Origin: Gemmobacter aquatilis
GTDB taxonomy: Bacteria; Pseudomonadota; Alphaproteobacteria; Rhodobacterales; Rhodobacteraceae
Assembly (NCBI RefSeq): GCF_900110025.1
Contig: NZ_FOCE01000001.1
Location: 124,001 to 188,000, forward strand
Length of the DNA: 64,000 nt
Direction of reading: 5' to 3'
Below the pieces are notes generated by a model that was given only the letters and a program-made list of their open reading frames with translations, ran no database searches and had not been told where the DNA came from. Numbering within the stretch: position 1 is the first letter of the stretch; every line of letters starts with the position of its first letter. The translations under genes and the position numbers were made by a program. Of this stretch, positions 52,689 to 61,076 are shown in pieces.

Positions 52689-53735
52689 TTACGCCGACTC
52701 GGACGACCGGGCCCAGAGGTTGATGTCTTCCTCGGCGGCGATGCGGTCGATGGCGGCCAGTTCCTCGGCGGTGAAATCGAGGTTGCCGATGGCACCCGCG
52801 CAATCCACCACCTGTTCGGGCTTGCTGGCGCCGATCAGCGCGGTGGTGATGCCGCCGTCGCGCAGCACCCAGGCGATGGCCATTTGTGCCAGCGTCTGAC
52901 CGCGTGCCTGTGCCAGATCGTCCAGCGCCTTGACGCTGGCAATCGCGCGCGGGGTGATGGTTTCCGGCGCCAGCGATTTGCCCTGCGCGGCGCGGCTGCC
53001 CTGCGGGATGCCGTTCAGATATTTCCGGGTCAGGATGCCCTGCGCCAGCGGGGTGAAGGCGATGGAGCCGACGCCCAGTTCGGCCAGCGTGTCTTTCAGC
53101 CCGTCATGTTCCACCCAGCGGTTCAGGATGTTGTAGCTGGGCTGGTGGATCAGCAGCGGCGTGCCAAGATCGCGCAGGATCGCCTCCGCCTCGCGCGTGC
53201 GGGCGCTGTTGTAGCTGGAAATGCCGATATAGAGCGCCCGACCCGAGCGCACGATATGATCCAGCGCACCCATGGTTTCTTCCAGCGGCGTTTCGGGATC
53301 GAAGCGGTGGGAATAGAAGATGTCCACATAATCGAGGCCCATCCGCTTCAGGCTCTGGTCGCAAGAGGCGATCAGGTATTTGCGGCTGCCCCATTCGCCG
53401 TAAGGGCCGGGCCACATGTCGTAGCCGGCCTTGGAGCTGATGATCAGCTCGTCGCGGTAGCCCTTGAAATCGGTGGCGAGGATCTGGCCGAACGCCGTTT
53501 CGGCGCTGCCGAAGGGCGGGCCGTAATTGTTGGCGAGATCGAAATGGGTGATGCCGAGGTCAAACGCCGTCTGGCAGATGGCGCGTTTGGTGGCGTGGGG
53601 GGTATCTTCACCGAAATTGTGCCAGAGGCCGAGGCTGATGGCGGGCAGTTTCAGGCCGGACTTGCCGCATTTGCGATAGACCATGCGGTCATAGCGGGTT
53701 TCGGCGGGTGTGTAGGGTTTGGGGAAATTGGGCAT
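52689..53735 (-). CDS. Aldo/keto reductase, YghZ-like (L-glyceraldehyde 3-phosphate reductase)
   Basis: A 348-residue AKR14-type enzyme. The catalytic tetrad segments are FDLANNYGPPFGSAE (Asp/Tyr, near residue 65), ISSKAGYDMWPGPYG (Lys, near 99) and FYSHRFDPETPLEE (His, near 141). The C-terminal NADP site includes IGASKPEQV (near 305). Length and motifs match E. coli YghZ, which reduces methylglyoxal-type aldehydes and L-glyceraldehyde 3-phosphate. It is divergent from the polyamine genes. The start is MPNFPKPYTP, preceded by GGAGGATCC. Confidence 0.87.
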   Translation of the reverse strand: MPNFPKPYTPAETRYDRMVYRKCGKSGLKLPAISLGLWHNFGEDTPHATKRAICQTAFDLGITHFDLANNYGPPFGSAETAFGQILATDFKGYRDELIISSKAGYDMWPGPYGEWGSRKYLIASCDQSLKRMGLDYVDIFYSHRFDPETPLEETMGALDHIVRSGRALYIGISSYNSARTREAEAILRDLGTPLLIHQPSYNILNRWVEHDGLKDTLAELGVGSIAFTPLAQGILTRKYLNGIPQGSRAAQGKSLAPETITPRAIASVKALDDLAQARGQTLAQMAIAWVLRDGGITTALIGASKPEQVVDCAGAIGNLDFTAEELAAIDRIAAEEDINLWARSSESA

Positions 53736-53929
53736 GGGATCCTCCTGCTGCGGGCAGGGTAGCGCTAACGGGCGGGGGTGGGAAGGGTGCGCGCGGAGGC
53801 ACGCGGCCCCGACGCGCCTGCAATGGACCCGGCGCCCGCCCTTGCGCTACTGTCACATCCCTTGCACTTCCGGGGGTTAGGGCCTATGTGGGGCCGCTCT
53901 TGTCCCTTTTGGCCCCGGGGGGGATTCTG

Positions 53930-55024
53930 ATGATCCAGACACCGTATTACCTGATCGACCGGGCGAAGCTTTCGCGCAACATGGCGATCATCGACCGGCT
54001 GCGCGCGCGCTCCGGTGCGAAGGCCTTGCTGGCGCTGAAATGTTTCGCCACATGGCCGGTCTTTGACCAGATGCGCGAGCATATGGACGGCACCACGTCG
54101 AGCAGCCTGTACGAGCTGCGGCTGGGGCGCGAGAAGTTCGGCAAGGAGACCCACGCCTATTCGGTCGGCTGGGCCGATCACGAGATCGCCGAGGCGGTGG
54201 GCTATGCTGACAAGATCATCTTCAACTCGATCGGGCAGCTGGAGCGGTTCGACAACCAGTCGGCGCAGATCGAGCGGGGGCTGCGGCTGAACCCGCGGTT
54301 TTCGACCAGCGGTTTCGATCTGGCCGATCCGGCGCGGCCGTTCTCGCGCCTTGGCGAATGGGATGCGGGCAAGATCGAGACGGTGATGGAGCGGATTTCC
54401 GGCTTCATGATCCATTACAATTGCGAGAATGCCGATTTCGATCTGTTCGACCGCCAGTTGGCACGGATCGAGGACGAATTTGGCGGGCTGCTGCGGCGGC
54501 TGAAATGGGTGAGCCTGGGCGGTGGCATCCATTTCACCGGCGAGGGCTATCCGGTGGACAAGCTGGCCGACCGGCTGCGCGCGTTTCAGGATCGCTTCGG
54601 GGTGCAGGTCTATCTGGAGCCGGGCGAGGCAGCGATCACCGGATCGGCGAGCCTTGAGGTGACGGTGATCGACATCCTGAACAACGGCAAAGATCTGGCC
54701 ATCGTCGATTCCAGCGTGGAGGCGCATATGCTGGATCTGCTGATCTATCGGCAATCCGCGCGGATGGAGACGGATGGCGATCACCCCTACATGATCTGCG
54801 GCAAAAGCTGCCTCGCCGGGGATATTTTCGGCGAGTTCAACTTCCCTGCGGCCCTGAACGTGGGCGACCGGCTGAGCATCGCGGATGCGGCGGGGTATAC
54901 CATGGTCAAGAAGAACTGGTTCAACGGCGTGAAGATGCCCAGCATCGTCGTGCGGGAACTGGACGGGTCTTTGACCCTGAAACGCGAATTCGGCTATGCC
55001 GACTATGAGAGCAGCCTCGGCTGA
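53930..55024 (+). CDS. nspC: Carboxynorspermidine decarboxylase
   Basis: A 364-residue PLP-dependent fold III decarboxylase. The PLP lysine is in ALLALKCFATW (near residue 28), the substrate segment in SSLYELRLG, the glycine-rich phosphate loop in WVSLGGGIHFTGEGYP (near 200), and the C-terminal Cys-box in CGKSCLAGDIFGE (near 288). It decarboxylates carboxynorspermidine or carboxyspermidine to (nor)spermidine. A G-run precedes the ATG. The partner synthase gene follows 40 bases downstream. The long upstream open frame has no ribosome-binding site. Confidence 0.9.
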   Translation: MIQTPYYLIDRAKLSRNMAIIDRLRARSGAKALLALKCFATWPVFDQMREHMDGTTSSSLYELRLGREKFGKETHAYSVGWADHEIAEAVGYADKIIFNSIGQLERFDNQSAQIERGLRLNPRFSTSGFDLADPARPFSRLGEWDAGKIETVMERISGFMIHYNCENADFDLFDRQLARIEDEFGGLLRRLKWVSLGGGIHFTGEGYPVDKLADRLRAFQDRFGVQVYLEPGEAAITGSASLEVTVIDILNNGKDLAIVDSSVEAHMLDLLIYRQSARMETDGDHPYMICGKSCLAGDIFGEFNFPAALNVGDRLSIADAAGYTMVKKNWFNGVKMPSIVVRELDGSLTLKREFGYADYESSLG

Positions 55025-55064
55025 GACTCTCCCTTCCCTCTGTCCTTAAAGGAGACGGTTCGAA

Positions 55065-56300
55065 GTGAAACGGAACGTTCTGATCATCGGCGCCGGTGGC
55101 GTGGCTCAGGTTGTGGCGCATAAATGCGCGCAGCATAACGATAAACTGGGCGAGCTGCATATCGCCAGCCGCACAAAGGCGAAATGCGAGGCGGTGATCG
55201 CCAGCGTTCATGCCAAGGGCGCGATGAAGGTGCCGGGCGTGTTCGCGGCCCATGCGGTGGATGCGACCGACAGCGCGGCGGTGGCGGCGCTGATCCGCGA
55301 GACCGGTTGCCAGATCGTGATCAACGTGGGGTCATCCTTCGTGAACATGACGGTGCTGGAAGCCTGTATCGAGACGGGCGCGGCCTATATGGACACCGCG
55401 ATCCATGAAGACCCGGCAAAGATCTGCGAGACGCCGCCGTGGTATGGCAATTACGAATGGCAGCGGCGGGATCGCTGCAAGGCGGCGGGGGTCACGGCGA
55501 TTCTGGGGATCGGGTTCGATCCCGGCGTGGTGAATGCCTGGGCGCGGGTGGCCGAAGGGATGATGGACTCCATCACCTCGATCGACATCGTGGACATCAA
55601 TGCCGGAAGCCATGGCAAGTGGTTCGCCACCAATTTCGACCCCGAGATCAACTTCCGCGAATTTACCGGCACGGTGTATAGCTGGCAGAATGGCGGCTGG
55701 CAGAGCAACACCATGTTCGAGGTCGGGCAGGTGTGGACCCTGCCGGTGGTGGGCGACCAGAAGGCCTATCTGACCGGGCATGACGAGGTGCATTCGCTGT
55801 CGGCGCGTTACAAGGACGCGGATGTGCGGTTCTGGATGGGCTTCGGCGATCACTATATCAACGTGTTCACCGTGCTGAAGAACCTTGGCCTGCTGTCGGA
55901 AAAGCCGGTGAAGACGGCGGAGGGGCTGGAGGTCGTGCCGCTGAAGGTGGTGAAGGCGGTGCTGCCCGATCCGGCCAGCCTTGCGCCGAATTACACTGGC
56001 AAGACCTGCATCGGCGATGTGGTGAAGGGCGTGAAGGACGGCAAGCCGGTCGAGGTGCTGATCTACAACGTGGCCGACCACAAGGAAGCCTATGAGGAAG
56101 TGGGCAGCCAGGGCATCAGCTATACCGCAGGCGTGCCGCCGGTGGTGGCGGCGCTGCTGATCGCGGACGGCACCTGGGATGTGGGGACGATGGTCAATGT
56201 CGAAGATCTGGACCCGAAGCCCTTCATCAACCTGCTGAACACGATGGGCCTGCCCAGCCGGATCAAGGATGCCGAGGGCGACCGCCTGCTGACGTTCTGA
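55065..56300 (+). CDS. Carboxynorspermidine/carboxyspermidine dehydrogenase (synthase)
   Basis: A 411-residue saccharopine dehydrogenase-family protein. The nucleotide loop is VLIIGAGGVAQVVAHKCAQ (residues 5-22), ETGCQIVINVGSSFVNMTVLEACIETG near 85 and FDPGVVNAWARV near 150. It condenses putrescine or diaminopropane with aspartate semialdehyde to make carboxy(nor)spermidine, which NspC then decarboxylates. The start codon is GTG, with AAAGGAGA 8 bases upstream. Family and neighbour together make this call firm; product length (spermidine or norspermidine) is not determined. Confidence 0.9.
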   Translation: MKRNVLIIGAGGVAQVVAHKCAQHNDKLGELHIASRTKAKCEAVIASVHAKGAMKVPGVFAAHAVDATDSAAVAALIRETGCQIVINVGSSFVNMTVLEACIETGAAYMDTAIHEDPAKICETPPWYGNYEWQRRDRCKAAGVTAILGIGFDPGVVNAWARVAEGMMDSITSIDIVDINAGSHGKWFATNFDPEINFREFTGTVYSWQNGGWQSNTMFEVGQVWTLPVVGDQKAYLTGHDEVHSLSARYKDADVRFWMGFGDHYINVFTVLKNLGLLSEKPVKTAEGLEVVPLKVVKAVLPDPASLAPNYTGKTCIGDVVKGVKDGKPVEVLIYNVADHKEAYEEVGSQGISYTAGVPPVVAALLIADGTWDVGTMVNVEDLDPKPFINLLNTMGLPSRIKDAEGDRLLTF

Positions 56301-56601
56301 CCCCGGATCGCGGAAAGACTGGCCCCCGTCGCAGATTGGCCCGTCGCAGATTGGCCCCGTTGCAGGATGCTGCGGCGGGGCTTTCCCTTGCCGGGACGAG
56401 ATATCGGGCCAGTTTCATGGGCATCAGACCCGGGCCGTTTCAGGCAGGCGGCGACGGCACTGTCGCAGGTTAGTGCCCGGTCGCATGTCAGCAGGCTAGA
56501 CTGCATCACGTGCGTCTTGCGCCCTGTGCTGCGGGGTGGGGCACTTCAGCGCCAGAACACCGGCCCTGCGCCAGTCCTCCTATCAAAGAAAGTGATGTCC
56601 G
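56301..56601. other. Gap with short tandem repeat
   Basis: No gene is supported here. It contains a 15-base unit (CCGTCGCAGATTGGC) repeated twice at 56326-56340 and 56341-56355 with a degenerate third start. No clear terminator hairpin is seen after the dehydrogenase gene. The region leads to a short DUF3309 gene. Confidence 0.5.
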
Positions 56602-56757
56602 ATGCTGACCAATATTCTGATCATTGTCCTTGTCCTGATGCTGATCGGCGCCTTGCCGCGCTGGCCGCACAGTGCATCCTGGGGATACATGCCCAGCGGT
56701 GCCTTGGGGATTCTGGTTGTGATCCTGATTATCCTGCTGCTGACCGGGCGGCTTTGA
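56602..56757 (+). CDS. DUF3309 family small membrane protein
   Basis: A 51-residue protein, below the usual open-frame cutoff. Two hydrophobic helices, LTNILIIVLVLMLIGALPRW and GALGILVVILIILLLTGRL, flank the conserved PHSASWGYMPSG loop typical of DUF3309. The ATG is 7 bases after an AGTGAT stretch, and the frame is closed at both sides. Small proteins of this family are often stress-linked in Alphaproteobacteria. I find no EcfG promoter within 150 bases. Confidence 0.8.
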   Translation: MLTNILIIVLVLMLIGALPRWPHSASWGYMPSGALGILVVILIILLLTGRL

Positions 56758-56759
56758 CC

Positions 56760-56996
56760 CTAGCGGCGGCGGACTGAATTTCCGCCGTCAATGATCTTGT
56801 TGATCAACATTGCCACGTCCTTGTGCATCGCCTCGGCGCCATCGCCGGGCGGGGCATGTTCATGCGCGGCAGCGGCGTCCTTCAGGATGCCGACGATTTC
56901 ACGCTCTGGCAGGATGTTGCGGTCGTTCAGCGCCAGCAACAGCGACTCGCAGATGGCAAGGGCTGCAATTCCGGCCGTATCGGGCGTGACGGTCAT
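56760..56996 (-). CDS. Hypothetical helical protein
   Basis: A 78-residue protein, MTVTPDTAGIAALAICESLLL, with ALNDRNILPEREIVGILKDA, then AEAMHKDVAMLINKIIDGGN. Helical throughout, no membrane segment. It resembles small uncharacterised proteins of Rhodobacteraceae but I cannot assign a family. It converges with the DUF3309 gene 2 bases away and is divergent from the Crp/Fnr gene. Confidence 0.6.
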   Translation of the reverse strand: MTVTPDTAGIAALAICESLLLALNDRNILPEREIVGILKDAAAAHEHAPPGDGAEAMHKDVAMLINKIIDGGNSVRRR

Positions 56997-57180
56997 CGGT
57001 TTCGACTTTCTGCAAGGGGTCTGCCACTCAGTCGGCGCTTGCCTGTATCTGCGACATGCGCATGATCGTTGCAGGAAAATCCGGCGGCGGGCTGATATGG
57101 ATCAGCATCCCCCCGCATCATTTGCGGAACATGAACAGGACGGGGACAGGCACGCCTTTGCCCCCCCGGAGAGGTAGCCC

Positions 57181-57933
57181 ATGACAGAGCCGAACGCCGG
57201 GCTGCCGATTCAGGACAGCCCGTTTGCCCGCAAGCTTTCTGCCTTCGTGCGGTTGTCGCAGACCGATCTTGCGGTGATGTCGGACCTGTATCGCCGCCGC
57301 CGCGTGTTTCCGGTCGGCGTTGACGTGATTCATCAGGGGCAGACCGATCAATGTGCCTATGTGCTGGCCTCGGGCTGGGCCTGTTCGTACAAGATCCTGC
57401 CCGAAGGCACCCGCCAGATCGTGGATTTCCAGATTCCGGGCGATTTTCTGGGGCTGCGCTCGGTGCTGTTCCGCACGGCGGACCATAATGTGGAACCGAT
57501 CACGCCGGTTCATGCCTCGGAGGTCACGCAGCGCGATCTGCTGGCGGCCTTTGCCGAAACGCCACGGCTGGCGACGGCGGTGCTGTGGGCCGCATCGCGC
57601 GATGAGGCGATGGTGGTGGAGCATCTGGTCGATCTGGGGCGGCGCAGCGCAACGGAACGGATGGCGCATTTCCTGCTGGAACTGGGCGCGCGCCTGCGTC
57701 TGGTGGGGATGGGCGACAGGACCGGCTATCTGTGCCCGCTGTCACAATACCTGCTGGCCGATGCGCTTGGGCTGAGCGCCGTACATGTCAACCGCGTGCT
57801 GCGGGAACTGCGCGAGGAAGGTCTGGTGACGTTCCAGAAGGGGCGCGTGACGTTCGAGGACTATGACGGGCTGGTTACATTCGCGGGGTTTGACCGATCC
57901 TATCTGGATCACGAGGGCCCGCTGCTGATGTGA
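57181..57933 (+). CDS. Crp/Fnr-family transcriptional regulator
   Basis: A 250-residue regulator. The cyclic-nucleotide-like barrel lies at about 20-150 (LASGWACSYKILPEGTRQIVDF and IPGDFLGLRSVLF). The DNA-binding domain has helix-turn-helix PLSQYLLADALGLSAVHVNRVLREL near residue 190, split here as LADALGLSAVHVNRVL. It lacks the cysteine cluster of oxygen-sensing FNR, so the signal is something else. The recognition helix HVNRVL differs from the FNR ExxSR pattern. An FNR-type box lies 540 bases downstream, but this protein's site need not match it. Confidence 0.86.
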   Translation: MTEPNAGLPIQDSPFARKLSAFVRLSQTDLAVMSDLYRRRRVFPVGVDVIHQGQTDQCAYVLASGWACSYKILPEGTRQIVDFQIPGDFLGLRSVLFRTADHNVEPITPVHASEVTQRDLLAAFAETPRLATAVLWAASRDEAMVVEHLVDLGRRSATERMAHFLLELGARLRLVGMGDRTGYLCPLSQYLLADALGLSAVHVNRVLRELREEGLVTFQKGRVTFEDYDGLVTFAGFDRSYLDHEGPLLM

Positions 57934-57942
57934 CGCACGGGT

Positions 57943-57975
57943 GCCCTTCCGGGGCAGGTCTGTCCCCGGAAGGGC
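57943..57975. terminator. Perfect 12-base hairpin between convergent genes
   Basis: GCCCTTCCGGGG (57943-57954) pairs perfectly with CCCCGGAAGGGC (57964-57975), with a 9-base loop. There is no T-run. It separates the Crp/Fnr gene from the convergent small gene at 57985. Confidence 0.7.
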
Positions 57976-57984
57976 GGGCGTGGC

Positions 57985-58176
57985 TTATGCCAGAGCGTGG
58001 GTCGCGGCCTCCAGCGATTTCAGGCAATCGGCATCATTCTTCGCGGTCTGGGCCTTTTCGGCCGCCTGATAGTGGATCAGCGCCGCGTCCTTCTTCGGGC
58101 CGGCCGGGGCTTTGTCCCAGGCTGCCTTGACGGATTTCATCTTGTCGGCGGTCGAGGTGGAATTGGTCATGGTCAT
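57985..58176 (-). CDS. Small helical hypothetical protein
   Basis: A 63-residue protein starting MTMTNSTSTADKMKSVKAAW and continuing DKAPAGPKKDAALIHYQAAEKAQ, rich in Ala and Lys. It looks like a single helical hairpin without signal peptide. AAAGGA lies before the ATG, and a terminator hairpin follows. A frame of more than double this length exists upstream but starts in a gap without a ribosome-binding site. I recognise no function. Confidence 0.65.
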   Translation of the reverse strand: MTMTNSTSTADKMKSVKAAWDKAPAGPKKDAALIHYQAAEKAQTAKNDADCLKSLEAATHALA

Positions 58177-58628
58177 GATCGTATCCTTTTTTTGCAGCCA
58201 GAGCCGGGCATGCCCCCCTATCCGCATCTTCCGTCGGAAGGTGTGGCGGACAGGCACAGGGGTTGAACGGGGATCCGCTGCAAGACTGGCCCGCGATGAT
58301 CGCGAACCATGGCCTATCTTCCTGCGATTCACACAGGCCCGGACTGATGCAGGTTTGCGTTGGGTGCGATCCTGCCCCGGCACCCGCAAGGGTGGCGGCC
58401 ATCCGCCGGGTGGCCCCCTGCTGCGGCCCCGGCTGGGCGGCGGGTCACAAGCCGCAGGCGGCACGGCGGGCCAGTGTTGATTCAAATCAAGGCGGGGTGC
58501 TGTGCAGGACGATAGGCATGAGAGGGCAATGGTCGGGTGATTATCCTTGCGTGTGGGGTATGCGCCAAGTGATACGTCTTAATGTACACGGCCTCGTGCA
58601 TCCGCAGTTGAGAGGGAGAGCAACTATC
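58177..58628. other. 452-base gap with an FNR box
   Basis: No gene is supported in this stretch, although a frame extends through it. It holds the perfect FNR-type site at 58477-58490 and, just ahead of the DUF2092 gene, a GAGAGGGAGAG ribosome-binding site. The rest has no clear promoter or hairpin. Confidence 0.55.
58477..58490. promoter_or_regulatory. FNR-type binding site
   Basis: TTGATTCAAATCAA matches the FNR/FnrL consensus TTGAT-N4-ATCAA exactly. It lies 139 bases before the DUF2092 gene. FnrL-type regulators act on low-oxygen genes in Rhodobacteraceae. Which FNR-family protein binds here is not known. Confidence 0.7.
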
Positions 58629-59423
58629 ATGCGCCGGAATGTCTTTGTGAATATGGGGCGATCAGGCCTGCGCCTGCTGGCGCCCGTGATCCTGCCAGTC
58701 TTTCTCGCGGCACCGGGCTGGGCGGCGGAGAGCGATATTGATCCGAAGGCGGATGCCGTGCTGCACGCGATGTCGGATTACATGAGCAGCCAGCGCATGT
58801 TCAGCCTGTCGGCCGAATCATCGACCGAAATCCTGATGAGCGATGGCCGCAAGATTCAGCTGACTGCGGCATCCGAGATGGTTGTCGATCGGGAAAAGGG
58901 TATCCGGGTCGATCGCAAGGGGCCGGTGGGCGGCACATATCTTGTGTTCGATGGCAGCAAGGTGTCGATCGCCAGCGAGCGCGAGGGGGTCTATCTGTCC
59001 TTGCCCGCCGAGGGTGGCATCGACGGGGCGCTGGATGAGGTGCGGACTGCGCTTGGAACCGAAGTGGCGGGCGGGGCGGACCTGCTTTATACCAAGCCCT
59101 ATGACGGCCTGATGCTGAACGTCCAGTCGGGCCATTATATGGGGAAAGCCTGGGTCGGTGGTGTGTTGACCGATCACCTGTCCTATCGCGCCGAAGATAT
59201 TGACTGGCAGCTCTGGGTGCGCAGCGGGGAAGAGCCGGTTCCGGTCAAGTATGTCATCACCAGCAAATGGGTGACTGCGGCGCCGCAATTTTCTGTCGAT
59301 ATTTCCGAGTTCACGCCCTTGACGGAAACGGCGGCAGAGACGTTCGTTTTCACCGCGCCGGCTGGCGCCCGGGAAATCACGCCGGACCAGCTTCCGGAGT
59401 TCGACCTTTTGGCTGAGGAGTGA
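58629..59423 (+). CDS. DUF2092 family periplasmic protein
   Basis: A 264-residue secreted protein. The signal peptide runs to about residue 34 (LLAPVILPVFLAAPGWA then AESDIDP). The mature part matches DUF2092: AVLHAMSDYMSSQRMFSLSAE near residue 45, GRKIQLTAASEMVVDREKG near 80 and SYRAEDIDWQLWVRSGEEP near 190. DUF2092 proteins have an LolA-like fold. I start at MRRNVFVNMG, preceded by GAGAGGGAGAG. An FNR box lies upstream, and a small secreted protein gene follows 5 bases after its stop. Confidence 0.85.
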   Translation: MRRNVFVNMGRSGLRLLAPVILPVFLAAPGWAAESDIDPKADAVLHAMSDYMSSQRMFSLSAESSTEILMSDGRKIQLTAASEMVVDREKGIRVDRKGPVGGTYLVFDGSKVSIASEREGVYLSLPAEGGIDGALDEVRTALGTEVAGGADLLYTKPYDGLMLNVQSGHYMGKAWVGGVLTDHLSYRAEDIDWQLWVRSGEEPVPVKYVITSKWVTAAPQFSVDISEFTPLTETAAETFVFTAPAGAREITPDQLPEFDLLAEE

Positions 59424-59428
59424 AAGCC

Positions 59429-59755
59429 ATGCAGAAACTGATGCGGTCGCGGATACTTCTGGGGGTCATGGCCGGTCTGATGGGACTGGTTGTCGAGACG
59501 GAGCCACTCCGCTGGATTGAGGGCAACCTGACCTCGCAGGTCGAGGCGCGGGTGGGCCGACCGGCAACGCCAGTCAGCGCAGCCGGGGTCGCGCGGCGTT
59601 CGACGCGGCGTGTGGTCCGCCGGACAACGGTTTATATCGCGACCTTGCCTGTCGGCTGTGTGACCGTCGTGATCGACAACATGTCGCTTTATTCCTGTGG
59701 CGGCGTTTATTACCAGCCCTACCAGAACCAGTATGTCGTCGTCGTGATTGATTAA
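59429..59755 (+). CDS. Small secreted/anchored hypothetical protein
   Basis: A 108-residue protein with an N-terminal hydrophobic segment (ILLGVMAGLMGLVVETEP). The middle is basic (GVARRSTRRVVRRTTVYIA), and the conserved-looking C-terminus is CVTVVIDNMSLYSCGGVYYQP followed by YQNQYVVVVID. I know this C-terminal style as a frequent neighbour of DUF2092 genes, but not its role. GAGGAG precedes the ATG 5 bases after the DUF2092 stop, implying an operon. The two cysteines could form a disulfide. Confidence 0.65.
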   Translation: MQKLMRSRILLGVMAGLMGLVVETEPLRWIEGNLTSQVEARVGRPATPVSAAGVARRSTRRVVRRTTVYIATLPVGCVTVVIDNMSLYSCGGVYYQPYQNQYVVVVID

Positions 59756-59874
59756 CATTCGATGCGTAGGACTGTGTGGCGATCCCCCCATGGGTCGCCA
59801 CGCGGTTTCATGCGCGGCACTTGCCTTCCGGGGGGGCGCCACGTAGGAATCGGATAAATCGAGAGGGATGCGCG

Positions 59875-61011
59875 ATGCGGGCACTTAAAAGGACAGTCTT
59901 CGGCGGCGCGGCGCGGCAGATGCTGCTGGGATGTTCTGTCATTCTGTTCGCAGGTTGCAGCGGACGCGGCCAGATCGGCCTGATGCCCCCCGATGCGCAA
60001 ACCACCGGCCCGGTGTCGCAAGTCATTGTCGCCACAACGCGCAAGCCTGCGCCCGCCCCTGATTTCTTTTCGACCCAGCGGTCCTATGGCGTGAACTATG
60101 CCAGCTTTGACGTTGCGATCCCGCCGGACAGGGCGCCCGGCGAGGTCAAGTTTCCCAAGGACACGCCGGACCCGAGCACCGATTTTCTTGTGACCTCGCA
60201 CAAGGCCCTTGCGGGCGAGAAGGCCTTCATTCAGGCGGTCAACGCCGCATCGCGGCAAGACCCGGCGCATACCGGGCTGGGCACGGTGTTTGTACATGGC
60301 TACAACACCAACTTCGCCGAAGGGCTCTACCGTGAGGTGCAGCTCAGCTATGACCTGCGCACGCCCGGGATGGATGTCTTGTTCTCCTGGCCATCCGAAG
60401 CCAAGCTGACGGCCTATCTGACGGACCGGGAAAGCGCCCTGTTCTCGCGCGATGCCATGGCCGATACGATTGCGGCAATGTCGAAATCGAACCTCAAGGG
60501 GTTCAATGTCGTCGGCCATTCCATGGGCACCTTTCTGGTGATGGAAGCGCTGCGCACCATGGCGCTGTCGCACCAGACGGCCGCCCTGAGCAAGGTCAAT
60601 GCCGTCCTGCTGATTTCGGCGGACATCGAAATTGATGTGTTCCTCAAGCAGGCCCCGCCGGTTCTGGCAGCGGGTATCCCGATTTACCTGATCGTTTCCT
60701 CTGACGACAAGGCGCTGGCATTTTCCGCACGCCTGCGGGGGCAGAAAGACCGTTTGGGGTCCATCCGGTCGGTTGACGAACTGGGCGGGCTGGATGTCAC
60801 CGTCGTGGACCTGAGCGCCGTCGAATCCGAGGATATGGCGGGGCACCTGAAGGTCGGCACCTCGCCGGAACTCATCCAGATGATTCAGGCGCTGCGCGCG
60901 CAGGGATTGAGCATCCTCAACAATGGCGAACAGCCGGGCCTGATCGGGGCGAGTGTGGGTCTGATCCGCATCGGAACGGATGAGTTGATCGGGCCTTTGG
61001 CCTCGCAATAA
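59875..61011 (+). CDS. Alpha/beta hydrolase lipoprotein (DUF900-like)
   Basis: A 378-residue secreted esterase-like protein. The lipoprotein signal peptide ends in the lipobox LFAGC (Cys near residue 28). The alpha/beta fold has GTVFVHGYNTNFAEGLYREVQ near 140 and the nucleophile motif FNVVGHSMGTFLVMEALR near 205. It matches the DUF900/esterase group. Start is the ATG after GAGAGGGA. It follows the small secreted protein by 119 bases on the same strand. Substrate unknown. Confidence 0.82.
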   Translation: MRALKRTVFGGAARQMLLGCSVILFAGCSGRGQIGLMPPDAQTTGPVSQVIVATTRKPAPAPDFFSTQRSYGVNYASFDVAIPPDRAPGEVKFPKDTPDPSTDFLVTSHKALAGEKAFIQAVNAASRQDPAHTGLGTVFVHGYNTNFAEGLYREVQLSYDLRTPGMDVLFSWPSEAKLTAYLTDRESALFSRDAMADTIAAMSKSNLKGFNVVGHSMGTFLVMEALRTMALSHQTAALSKVNAVLLISADIEIDVFLKQAPPVLAAGIPIYLIVSSDDKALAFSARLRGQKDRLGSIRSVDELGGLDVTVVDLSAVESEDMAGHLKVGTSPELIQMIQALRAQGLSILNNGEQPGLIGASVGLIRIGTDELIGPLASQ

Positions 61012-61076
61012 CCGGCAAGGCACGCGGAACGACTCTTGGCTTGATCGGCTCGATTCTGCGGGCAGAGAAGGGTGGC

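Noticed and set aside
52391-52690. Possible insertion sequence remnant
   Set aside because: There is no transposase coding sequence and no target duplication; only palindromic repeats are visible.
57125-57150. Possible EcfG promoter before the Crp/Fnr gene
   Set aside because: GGAAC is present at 57125 but no CGTT follows at 15-18 bases.
56791-57177. A 128-codon plus-strand frame before the Crp/Fnr gene
   Set aside because: It covers the opposite-strand hypothetical gene and promoter region, and shows no ribosome-binding site or recognisable sequence.
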